Of a stretch of DNA of 25,699 nucleotides, positions 1 to 7,616 are shown in pieces. The position numbers and the translations under genes are program-made. This DNA is from GCA-2693325 sp036343635 (GTDB lineage: Bacteria; Latescibacterota; UBA2968; UBA8231), in contig JAYYVF010000070.1 in NCBI GenBank assembly GCA_036343635.1, forward strand, positions 1-25,699. Direction: 5' to 3'. The notes under the pieces are model-generated. The model was not told the DNA's origin. It saw only the letters and a program-made list of their open reading frames with translations, and ran no database searches. Numbering within the stretch: the stretch's first letter is position 1; each line of letters begins with the position of its first letter.

Positions 1-544
1 GGTTAAATTAGAAGGTGGAATACCTGTAATAGAGCAGGTGAAAGCTATAGCAAAAGCAGGAATCCCTGTCATGGGACACGTCGGCTACAACCCGCAATAT
101 CAGGTTCGAGATGCCTACGTATATAATGCGAAACGTGGCACAATTCCCAAGATACAGGGCAAAGGCCCCAAAGGTGCAAGATCCCTTTTGGAAATCGGGC
201 AACAATTGCAAGATGCTGGAGCATTCGCCTTGGTAATCGAATTGGTTACAGTCGAAGTGGCGTCACTTATGGCCGAGAAATTAACGATCCCTATTATCGG
301 CATCGGATCCGGGGGTGGATGCGATGGCCAGGTCCTTGTTTTTAATGATATAGTCGGTCTTTCCAATTTCGAACTTTCCCTTCTCACGCCTTACGCTAAA
401 ACTCGAAAAAAATGGCTCGATGCAATCAGCCTTTATCGTAGAGATGTTGAATCTCAACATTTCCCTGCCGACATGCATTGCATACACATGGAACCCGACA
501 AGATTGCATCACTTGAAAAGACACTAAAAGATGAAGGCAAATGA
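1..544 (+). CDS. panB: PanB-family ketopantoate hydroxymethyltransferase, 5' truncated by window edge
   Basis: This is the C-terminal two thirds of a 3-methyl-2-oxobutanoate hydroxymethyltransferase. The family makes ketopantoate from alpha-ketoisovalerate and methylene-tetrahydrofolate in pantothenate/CoA synthesis. The reading frame is open from base 2 and begins inside the hallmark VKLEGG metal/substrate motif, so the true start lies outside the window. Further family motifs are GIPVMGHVG, the AGAFALVIE strand carrying the conserved glutamate, and IPIIGIGSG...CDGQVLV near the C-terminus. Oddities: 18 residues separate the NPQ and IQGK motifs, against about 9 in the usual LTPQ...VQGK spacing. 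The usual GGY is missing, and the C-terminus runs about a dozen residues past the usual end. It could be a divergent PanB or a paralogue with another aldol substrate. Family assignment is firm; exact function less so. A small hairpin follows the stop. Confidence 0.82.
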   Translation, partial: VKLEGGIPVIEQVKAIAKAGIPVMGHVGYNPQYQVRDAYVYNAKRGTIPKIQGKGPKGARSLLEIGQQLQDAGAFALVIELVTVEVASLMAEKLTIPIIGIGSGGGCDGQVLVFNDIVGLSNFELSLLTPYAKTRKKWLDAISLYRRDVESQHFPADMHCIHMEPDKIASLEKTLKDEGK

Positions 545-549
545 AAAAT

Positions 550-579
550 GGGAACACCGAATTCCGAAGTATTGTTCCC
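550..579 (+). terminator. Possible hairpin after the panB-like gene
   Basis: A perfect 7-bp inverted repeat, GGGAACA at 550-556 and TGTTCCC at 573-579, encloses a 16-base loop six bases after the panB stop codon. There is no T-run after it, so it is not a canonical Rho-independent terminator. It may stabilise the 3' end of the message, attenuate readthrough into the symporter gene, or be chance. Confidence 0.25.
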
Positions 580-647
580 CGTGTTGGCTGTGAAAATCCC
601 TTTAAGAAAACCTAGAAAGTTGATTTAGTGTTTCAGGAGAGGTAGAT

Positions 648-2072
648 ATGGAGAATATTTTAACAACATTAGACGGTATACTGGGCACTACGGTTTCATG
701 GCTCGCTTCAGTTATCCTATTTGATTTTGGAATGGATGTCCCGCTCGTTGTAGCCGTACTACTTTTAGGGGGTATTTACTACTCTTTCTACTTTGGCTGG
801 TATTCAATTCGCGCCTTTAGACATGCAATAGACGTTGTGCGAGGCATTTATGACGATCCAGGCGATCCCGGAGAAATTTCTCATTTCAAGGCATTAACCA
901 GTGCTCTTTCTGCTACTATTGGACTCGGTAATATAGCCGGCGTGGCCGTAGCAATCGGAACAGGTGGACCAGGCGCACTCGTTTGGATGATCATAACAGC
1001 TATATTCGGAATGTCATCCAAATTAGCCTCCTGTACCTTGGCCATAATGTACCGTGAAATCCAACCGGATGGACGAGTAACAGGCGGGCCTATGTACTAC
1101 CTAGAAAAGGGTCTAGCTCTCAAAGGCTACGTTAAACTCGGTCGCGTCCTGGCAATCTTATTTGCGATTTTATGTATTGGCGGATCTTTGGGCGGCGGCA
1201 ATATGTTTCAATCGAACCAAACGCTGGAAGCTCTCGGAAGCGTAAACCCATTTTTCTCCAAATATAATTGGGTCTTTGGTATATTACTGGCCTGCCTGGT
1301 AGGTGCTGTAATCATCGGCGGTATTCGTCGAATTGCCGAGGTGACATCTCGCGTAGTACCGACCATGTGCCTGGCATATATAGTAAGTGCCCTATACATC
1401 ATCATCACAAACATTGATCGTGTACCAGACATCATCCACTTGATAATTGGCCAGGCATTAAATGGGGACGCTGTGTATGGTGGAGTACTCGGAATAATGA
1501 TAATTGGAATTACCCGCGCTGCCTTCTCAAACGAGGCAGGAATTGGGTCAGCTGCCATCGCTCATTCTGCAGCAAAAACGGAAGAGGCTGCCCGAGAAGG
1601 TATTGTATCAATGATTGGCCCCTTTATTGATACAGTCATAATCTGCAGTATGACGGCGTTAGTTGTTTTATTAACAGGAGCATACAACGACCCTGCCTTG
1701 GCCGGCAAAGGTACCGCTATGACAGCGTCAGCATTCGGATCTGCTATACCGGGAGCTCAATTCGTACTTGCAATAGTAGTCTGCTTGTTCGCCTATTCAA
1801 CGATGATCTCATGGGAATATTATGGGGAAAGAGCTTGGGAATATTTATTCGGAAACAAATATTTAATTGTTTTTCGTCTCATTTTTGTTGCTTTTGTTTT
1901 CCTGGGAGCCGTAACCAAATTGAGTAACGTAATTGACTTTTCAGACTTAATGATTTTGAGTATGGCATTTCCTAATATTGTCGGCGGTATTTTGTTAAGC
2001 CCACAAATCAAAACGTGTTTAACCGCCTACTGGCAATCGTATAAAAGCGGACAAATGAAACGCTATCGTTAG
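648..2072 (+). CDS. AGCS-family sodium:alanine (amino acid) symporter
   Basis: This 474-residue integral inner-membrane protein belongs to the alanine-or-glycine:cation symporter family (AlsT/DagA/AgcS type), which imports small neutral amino acids with Na+. The sequence is hydrophobic throughout with about 11 potential membrane helices. It has the family core at residues 80-155: FKALTSALSATIGLGNIAG, then GTGGPGALVWM, then VTGGPMYYLEKG. Later it has GGGNMFQSNQ and the TRAAFSNEAGIGSAAIAHSAA segment typical of the family. Length is normal. The ATG is preceded by a good purine-rich ribosome site (GGAGAGG at about 637-643). It lies about 100 bases after the panB-like gene on the same strand, so co-transcription is possible. 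Substrate (alanine, glycine or other) cannot be read from sequence. Confidence 0.93.
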   Translation: MENILTTLDGILGTTVSWLASVILFDFGMDVPLVVAVLLLGGIYYSFYFGWYSIRAFRHAIDVVRGIYDDPGDPGEISHFKALTSALSATIGLGNIAGVAVAIGTGGPGALVWMIITAIFGMSSKLASCTLAIMYREIQPDGRVTGGPMYYLEKGLALKGYVKLGRVLAILFAILCIGGSLGGGNMFQSNQTLEALGSVNPFFSKYNWVFGILLACLVGAVIIGGIRRIAEVTSRVVPTMCLAYIVSALYIIITNIDRVPDIIHLIIGQALNGDAVYGGVLGIMIIGITRAAFSNEAGIGSAAIAHSAAKTEEAAREGIVSMIGPFIDTVIICSMTALVVLLTGAYNDPALAGKGTAMTASAFGSAIPGAQFVLAIVVCLFAYSTMISWEYYGERAWEYLFGNKYLIVFRLIFVAFVFLGAVTKLSNVIDFSDLMILSMAFPNIVGGILLSPQIKTCLTAYWQSYKSGQMKRYR

Positions 2073-2190
2073 AAATAACGCTGTTCAAGCAACATTCGCT
2101 TTACAAACTTGGCCTTCTTGCACTTATCTGCATTCGTCGTTTATTCTAGCTATATACACACAAAAAACTTTTAGCCCAATAAAATCTATT

Positions 2191-3249
2191 ATGTTCGCAC
2201 TTTTACTCGTATTATCAGTCCTCGCGAATGCCGGGTGGACGGAAACACCAAAAGTTGATGTAATCAATCTTGTTCCTTTTTCACATAAAGACGTACTCTC
2301 TTTCGATGGTACTATGCATCCCCAAAATGTGGCAGAAATTTCCAGTCTCACCGGAGGTCGAATTACGGATCAAACAGTTCGAATAGGAGATTGGGTCAAT
2401 AAAAACCAAGTCTTGATGGAAATAGACAAACGACGACTTCTTCTAACTCAAAAGCTCAGTAACATCGAGTTGGAAATAACTACGGAACGCTTAAAAGTCT
2501 CAAAGAAAACGTTTGCCCGGGTAAGAAAAATGTACGCGGATAGCCTTATTAGTGAAGAGGATTTCGACAAAAGCAAGTACGAACGCGTAACTGCGGAAGC
2601 TCAGTATTCAGCGGCCTTGGCAAATTTTGAAGTCGCCCAACTGAACCTACAGGATAGTTACGTAAGAGCTCCCTTTGCTGGCCAAATTTCAACCATCCAT
2701 GTCAGTTTAGGGGAAACTGTGATGGCAGGAACCCCCTTACTGCGTTTGGCGGCAACAGACACTCTGCTCATTCGTGCTACTGTAAACGCCAGCGACTTAA
2801 CCTCCTTGCAACTCAATCGACCCGCGCGGATAATTTGGGCACAGGAAGCCAAATCTTTTTCAGCTAAACTCCGTGCCTTCACTACCGTGGCTGACCCAAT
2901 CAACCATCGCTATGCAGTAGAGCTGACAAGCCCCAATCCACCTAAGTTTGTAGCTTACGGAGCCTTGGTCCAAGTAGAGTTGTCAGCACCCAACTCTTTG
3001 GTGGGAGTCCTTATTAATTCACAAGCTCTGCGCTCTTTCGGAGGAAAAAGTTTTGCTTACACAGTAAAACTTAGAGCCGATCAATATCACTTGCAAAAAA
3101 CACCAGTTACAGTTTTACGGGAATTAGATGATGGTATTTTCCTGATAGGCGAAGGATTGACTCCAGGCCAACAGATAGCTGCCGGTGGAGCGCTTATGAC
3201 CGATGGACTACAGATCAGAATCGGCAACAGTCTTCGTATCGAACCGTAA
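2191..3249 (+). CDS. RND efflux periplasmic adaptor (membrane fusion protein)
   Basis: This is an HlyD/AcrA-type adaptor that links an inner-membrane RND pump to an outer-membrane channel. The N-terminus is a short export signal with a plausible cleavage after ANA (residue 14). Next come the first lipoyl half (about 42-72, containing GGRITDQTVRIGDWV), a charged coiled-coil hairpin (about 75-145), the second lipoyl half beginning APFAGQIS (about 158) and a beta-barrel/MP domain to the end. Length 352 aa is normal. The chosen ATG has no visible Shine-Dalgarno and gives a signal peptide without a basic n-region. The frame stays open upstream to before base 2071 but offers no ATG, GTG or TTG. The stop lies 6 bases before the permease start, so the two are an operon. 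No outer-membrane factor gene is present nearby. Confidence 0.9.
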   Translation: MFALLLVLSVLANAGWTETPKVDVINLVPFSHKDVLSFDGTMHPQNVAEISSLTGGRITDQTVRIGDWVNKNQVLMEIDKRRLLLTQKLSNIELEITTERLKVSKKTFARVRKMYADSLISEEDFDKSKYERVTAEAQYSAALANFEVAQLNLQDSYVRAPFAGQISTIHVSLGETVMAGTPLLRLAATDTLLIRATVNASDLTSLQLNRPARIIWAQEAKSFSAKLRAFTTVADPINHRYAVELTSPNPPKFVAYGALVQVELSAPNSLVGVLINSQALRSFGGKSFAYTVKLRADQYHLQKTPVTVLRELDDGIFLIGEGLTPGQQIAAGGALMTDGLQIRIGNSLRIEP

Positions 3250-3255
3250 TTCGCC

Positions 3256-6200
3256 GTGAAATCTTTTTTTCGATGGGTGGTAAAAAATCCCCTAATTGCG
3301 AATTTACTTAGCGTCTTTTTCCTAGTTGGGGGTGCAGGTGCCTACCTGACAATGCCTCAGGAATATCTGCCACCAGTTAACCTGAAATGGTTGTTCGTCG
3401 TTTTATCCTACCCTGGTGTTTCAGCCAGTGACATCGAACGTCTAATCGCTCAACCGACAGAAAAAGAATTAGAGAAAGTTGACTATGTCAGCCAATTCAA
3501 TTCCATCTCATCAGAAGGAAACGTGGAGTTTTCCCTTCAGTTTGAAGACATTTCCAGCGACGAATTTGAACGCCAATATCAAGAAACCCGGCAAGCCATT
3601 GACCGAACCGAACTTCCAGACGACGTCCTAGATCCTTTCTTCATAAAAATAAAGTCTTCCAATTTCATCCCCTTAGTTCAAGTAGTCGTAAGTGGTGATG
3701 AATACATCACTTATAAGCAATTACGCAGATATGGAGAAGATTTGCGCGATAGGTTAGAAGATTTTGGGGAGGTAGATCGGGTATTCTTGTTCGATAACCG
3801 AGAGAGACAAGTTCATATACAAGTCAACCCAATCCTCGCACAACAAATAGGCGTAACAGTAGAAGATATTCAGCAACGAATAATCGTCGAAAATTCAGAC
3901 ATCCCCTCCGGAACGCTAAAATTAGGTCAAAGTGAGGTTCTTGTACGTAGTAGCGGAAGATTTCGAAGTTTGGATGACATAAAAAACACTATTATCATTC
4001 GCGATCAGCAAGGTAATCATGTTCCCCTTAGTCAAATCGCCACAGTATTAGATACCCATGCCAGAGAAGAGACTCGGTCCCGTCTAAATGGTCGCAGAAG
4101 TATCGCGCTCGGGGTTACAAAAAAAGACGTTGGCTCCTCCCTTGAATTGCTTGACAGAATAGGTCGACTTCTTGATGAAATGACACCAGCCTTACCTTCC
4201 GGCATACAAATTGAATTAGTAAATGACACCTCAGTACGTGTAAAGAACGCATTAGTAAATCTTCAAACTAATGCAATTGCCGGAGGTTTTCTTGTTGTAA
4301 TCGTGCTCTGGATGTTTATAGGAATCCGTAACAGTATACTAACGGCTATAGGTATCCCTATAGGTTTTAGTCTAGCATTCATACTTTTAAAAATGAATGG
4401 CGCTTCTGTAAACGAAAATACGCTATTCGGCCTAGTCCTCGTGCTAGGTATGGTTGTAGACGATGCCATCGTAGTAATAGAAAATGTATATCGCTATGTA
4501 CAAATGGGTTGGTCTCGAACTGATGCAGTAATAGAAGGTACCAGGGAAGTACTAAGCCCAGTAATTACTTCGACACTAACAACCATCGCAGCATTTATGC
4601 CTTTGGTCTTATTGCCTGGCACTATTGGAGAATTCCTACAGGTCGTACCTGTCACCGTAAGCCTAACCCTATTGGCTTCCCTCATCGAATGTTTCATAAT
4701 TCTTCCGTCTCACATTGTCGATTTCGGAGGCGGTGCAACACAACAGAGTCCGCTGTCAAAAAACATTTCAAGGCTCACAGAAATCTATGAAACTCTTATA
4801 AGGAAACTTTTGCCTGGATGGCGCCGCTATGCTATAGCTATCGGTATTCCATTCTCAATCCTAATCTGCGCTGCCATTATATTTCCTCATCTTCGCCAAT
4901 CCCTCTTTAGCTCAGATCCACAAAGTTATTTTGCAATATGGCTGAAACTCCCTGAAGGAACTTCTCTGGATGAAACAGACCGACAAACCAGACTTTTAGA
5001 AACAATTGTTCAACAAATGCCTACTGAAGATTCCCAAAATATTGAACGTGTTTTAGTAAATGTCGGTGTTCAAAATACAGAAAGTCGTACTTTTTCCCGT
5101 CCAAATTATGCCGAAATAATAGTAGACGTTTCCGACGATATAGGCATAAAATCCCGACTGGAAAAAATGGTAGACTACACGCGTAAAAAAGCTGCTCTTC
5201 TAGGATATACCCAAGAAGAGGTGCAAGTAAAAATCATAGAAAATGGCCCCCCTAAGGACTATCCGTTGGAAGCAAAAATTCAAGGGGAAGATTTTGAGAA
5301 ATTAGAACGTATTGCCAAGCTACTCAAAAACTACCTAGATGACTTGCCAGGATTGTTGAACGTTGGGGACGACTACATCCCAGGTAAAGGTGAACTGACA
5401 TTTACGCCTAAACCTGGAGAAGCGCAAAGGCAGGGAATTACTGCCAGTGATATCGGTCGTGCTCTTCGCGCCGCCTTAGACGGTCTGCCAGCCGGGGGAT
5501 ACAGAAACGATGACCAGGAACTCCCAATTATCGTTCGTTATCGTCCAGACTGGTTTGAAGATAGCAGCCGCATAGGAGAAATTAGCTTACGAACACCAAC
5601 AGGTATGTTCCTACACCTGGACAGCGTTGCCGATCTTCACCGTGATATTGGCCTTAGTGAAATTAAGCGCCGAGACTTTCGCCGTACGATCACAGTATTT
5701 GCTGAAGAAATTGAGGCAGGTGCGGCAGCCCGGGCTGCTTCTAATTTACAAGAATATTTTCGACACAAAATTGCTCCTGATTTTCCAGGTTACTCTCTCA
5801 ATTTCGGTGGCCAATTTGAGGTTTTTAATGAGACCTTCAGCAACATCGTTCTGTTATTCGTTTTTGGGGCCATGTGCATTTTTTTCATTTTAGTTGTTCA
5901 ATTTAGGTCACTAATACAACCACTAATTATTCTAATGACCATTCCTTTTGCACTGGCAGGTGCCATGGTAGGCCTAATTGCGAATGGATATCCGCTCTCA
6001 ATAACAGCTATTTATGGTATGGTCGGTTTATCTGGAGTAATCGTAAATGACTCGATTGTCCTGATTAGTTTTGCTAACAATGCAAAAAGTAGCGGTTTGG
6101 AAACTACAACGGCAGTCGTGGAGGCAGCTACCAAACGTCTTCGCCCCATTTTGCTAACCACAGTGACTACGGTCGGGGGAGTGTTGCCCATCGCCCTCGG

Positions 6201-6384
6201 ACTTACTGGAAAATCTGAAGTATGGTCACCCTTAGCAACAATCATCGTTTTTGGTTTGACCACTGCTACTGCTCTTATGCTGCTTGTCATCCCTTGTCTA
6301 TTCTGCGTTGCAGACGACATGCGCAGTTTCATACGCAACGGATTGGGATGGGAACGGTTCGAACAACGGATTAAATCAGAATGA
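3256..6384 (+). CDS. RND-family efflux transporter permease (AcrB/HAE-like)
   Basis: This 1042-residue proton-driven inner-membrane pump follows its adaptor gene by 6 bases and starts with GTG, giving the typical N-terminus FFRWVVKNPLIANLL with TM1. The architecture is that of two repeats, each with one helix, a large periplasmic porter loop and five or six helices. The key proton-relay aspartate pair is visible as VVDDAIVVIEN (D402, D403) in TM4. The second half has the matching MVGLSGVIVNDSIVLI segment. Periplasmic porter and docking segments fill residues about 35-335 and 560-860. The absence of a strong ribosome site suggests translational coupling to the adaptor. Substrate (drug, lipid, metabolite) cannot be predicted; the sequence resembles the broad HAE1/HAE2-like group rather than a heavy-metal pump. 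It converges with the gene at 6405, leaving only 20 bases between stops. Confidence 0.93.
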   Translation: MKSFFRWVVKNPLIANLLSVFFLVGGAGAYLTMPQEYLPPVNLKWLFVVLSYPGVSASDIERLIAQPTEKELEKVDYVSQFNSISSEGNVEFSLQFEDISSDEFERQYQETRQAIDRTELPDDVLDPFFIKIKSSNFIPLVQVVVSGDEYITYKQLRRYGEDLRDRLEDFGEVDRVFLFDNRERQVHIQVNPILAQQIGVTVEDIQQRIIVENSDIPSGTLKLGQSEVLVRSSGRFRSLDDIKNTIIIRDQQGNHVPLSQIATVLDTHAREETRSRLNGRRSIALGVTKKDVGSSLELLDRIGRLLDEMTPALPSGIQIELVNDTSVRVKNALVNLQTNAIAGGFLVVIVLWMFIGIRNSILTAIGIPIGFSLAFILLKMNGASVNENTLFGLVLVLGMVVDDAIVVIENVYRYVQMGWSRTDAVIEGTREVLSPVITSTLTTIAAFMPLVLLPGTIGEFLQVVPVTVSLTLLASLIECFIILPSHIVDFGGGATQQSPLSKNISRLTEIYETLIRKLLPGWRRYAIAIGIPFSILICAAIIFPHLRQSLFSSDPQSYFAIWLKLPEGTSLDETDRQTRLLETIVQQMPTEDSQNIERVLVNVGVQNTESRTFSRPNYAEIIVDVSDDIGIKSRLEKMVDYTRKKAALLGYTQEEVQVKIIENGPPKDYPLEAKIQGEDFEKLERIAKLLKNYLDDLPGLLNVGDDYIPGKGELTFTPKPGEAQRQGITASDIGRALRAALDGLPAGGYRNDDQELPIIVRYRPDWFEDSSRIGEISLRTPTGMFLHLDSVADLHRDIGLSEIKRRDFRRTITVFAEEIEAGAAARAASNLQEYFRHKIAPDFPGYSLNFGGQFEVFNETFSNIVLLFVFGAMCIFFILVVQFRSLIQPLIILMTIPFALAGAMVGLIANGYPLSITAIYGMVGLSGVIVNDSIVLISFANNAKSSGLETTTAVVEAATKRLRPILLTTVTTVGGVLPIALGLTGKSEVWSPLATIIVFGLTTATALMLLVIPCLFCVADDMRSFIRNGLGWERFEQRIKSE

Positions 6385-6404
6385 AACGGTAAAAATGTTT
6401 TTTA

Positions 6405-7496
6405 TCAATGATTTGGATGTCGCAAAGAATCTGCTAAAGAATTACTATTTCCTGTGACTATTTTCTGGACTGCGTCAAAACCCTCAACATACTGACTTGC
6501 CGAATTCCACAGCAACCAACCATAGGCCCCTGCTTCTTCTGCACCATGTATCTGTTCTGTTATATAAGTCGAGTTAAAATTGGTCACAAGATGGTCAAAG
6601 GCCTGAAGCCATGGACGCACATCCACTCCATGTGAAGCAGCGAGGCTACGGAGCCGCTCACATCCCCTATTCACAAGAAAGTAAGGATAATCAACAGGAT
6701 TGGAGATGTTACCAAAACCGGGTCCAAAATGTGAGGGATAAAGCATTGGTGAAACTGCGTCTACGTGGTTTAATAAATCTGTTACATTCTGCCCCAAGCG
6801 CAAAGCATCAACCTTCTGTCCCCAAGCAGTAACACCAAAAATATCAACAGACAACCTAACACCAAGCGGCCTAAGAGCAGCCCGTACATCACGCACAAAT
6901 TTCGTAATGACGACGTCTTTGGTTTGCCCGTTTGCGTCAAATGAAAAAATAGCATCATTCAAATCTCCTTCTGTGGGAAATCTGACATAATCCAATTGTA
7001 TTTCATCAACACCCAACGAGGAAATTTCAATTGCTAAATCAATAATATATTTTTGGACTCCTAATAGAGACGGATCTACCCAATTCGGCAAAACTTCTTC
7101 ACTCCACAATCCACCGGTTTTTGATAGAGGAACCCACTCTGGCCGTTGCTCCGCAAGTAATACATCGTAAAAGCATACCATACGTGCAATTACAAAAATC
7201 CCAAGCTCTTGCCAATGTTTCACCGTGCCAACCGGATCATCCAAAGTCTTCCACCGACTTGCTCCAATTTTACGGGCAAGAGGTACTCGTGATTCATAAC
7301 TAAGATGACCTCTTCGATCTTTGACATCAAACACAATAGCATTACCGCCAGCGGTTAACAAATCGTCCGCCAATTGGTCGCTCCGTCCCTGCCCAACGGC
7401 ATGAGAACTCACATATATACCGCGTAATGGACCAACTTGGCCCCAACCGGAATCACAAATAAAAGCAGTAATGATTAAAAAAAACGCCAACAACAC
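6405..7496 (-). CDS. Exported putative glycoside hydrolase (PF13200/DUF4015-like)
   Basis: This 363-residue protein has an N-terminal signal peptide (hydrophobic residues 1-13, probable cleavage around 17-20) and a TIM-barrel-like domain of the putative glycoside hydrolase family PF13200. Recognisable motifs are LRGIYVSSHAVGQG at 24-37, NAIVFDVKD(R)RG at 52-63, the hallmark DEIQLDYVRFPTEG at 164-177 with the likely catalytic or binding D169, and VSPMLYPSHFGPG at 248-260. Substrates of this family are not well established; a cell-envelope or extracellular polysaccharide is likely. The start is GTG at 7496, supported by a purine-rich AGGAG nine or so bases upstream and by the signal peptide. 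It lies 120 bases downstream of the DUF4159 gene on the same strand, so the two may be co-transcribed and act together outside the cytoplasmic membrane. Confidence 0.85.
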   Translation of the reverse strand: MLLAFFLIITAFICDSGWGQVGPLRGIYVSSHAVGQGRSDQLADDLLTAGGNAIVFDVKDRRGHLSYESRVPLARKIGASRWKTLDDPVGTVKHWQELGIFVIARMVCFYDVLLAEQRPEWVPLSKTGGLWSEEVLPNWVDPSLLGVQKYIIDLAIEISSLGVDEIQLDYVRFPTEGDLNDAIFSFDANGQTKDVVITKFVRDVRAALRPLGVRLSVDIFGVTAWGQKVDALRLGQNVTDLLNHVDAVSPMLYPSHFGPGFGNISNPVDYPYFLVNRGCERLRSLAASHGVDVRPWLQAFDHLVTNFNSTYITEQIHGAEEAGAYGWLLWNSASQYVEGFDAVQKIVTGNSNSLADSLRHPNH

Positions 7497-7616
7497 GAAC
7501 CTTTTCTCCTCTCAGATGTCCTATTTTTCCAAACACAAGACTTTGAAAATTCAACTTTAAACTGAATCACTATTTATTTAAATCGCAAATGCGCAAATAA
7601 GTGTTCAATCGACGTT

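Noticed and set aside
5627..5893. 88-codon plus-strand frame within the RND permease, which could suggest a frameshift
   Set aside because: The permease frame runs unbroken through this region with all family motifs in order, so there is no frameshift to explain.
6611..6832. 73-codon plus-strand open frame inside the glycoside hydrolase gene
   Set aside because: It is antisense to a well-supported exported enzyme, lacks a family match and a ribosome site, and its composition looks like a shadow frame.
7520..7616. Possible terminator hairpin between the DUF4159 and glycoside hydrolase genes on the minus strand
   Set aside because: The only pairing found (CACT/AGTG with A/T pairs) needs several bulges and has no proper T-run, so I do not call it.
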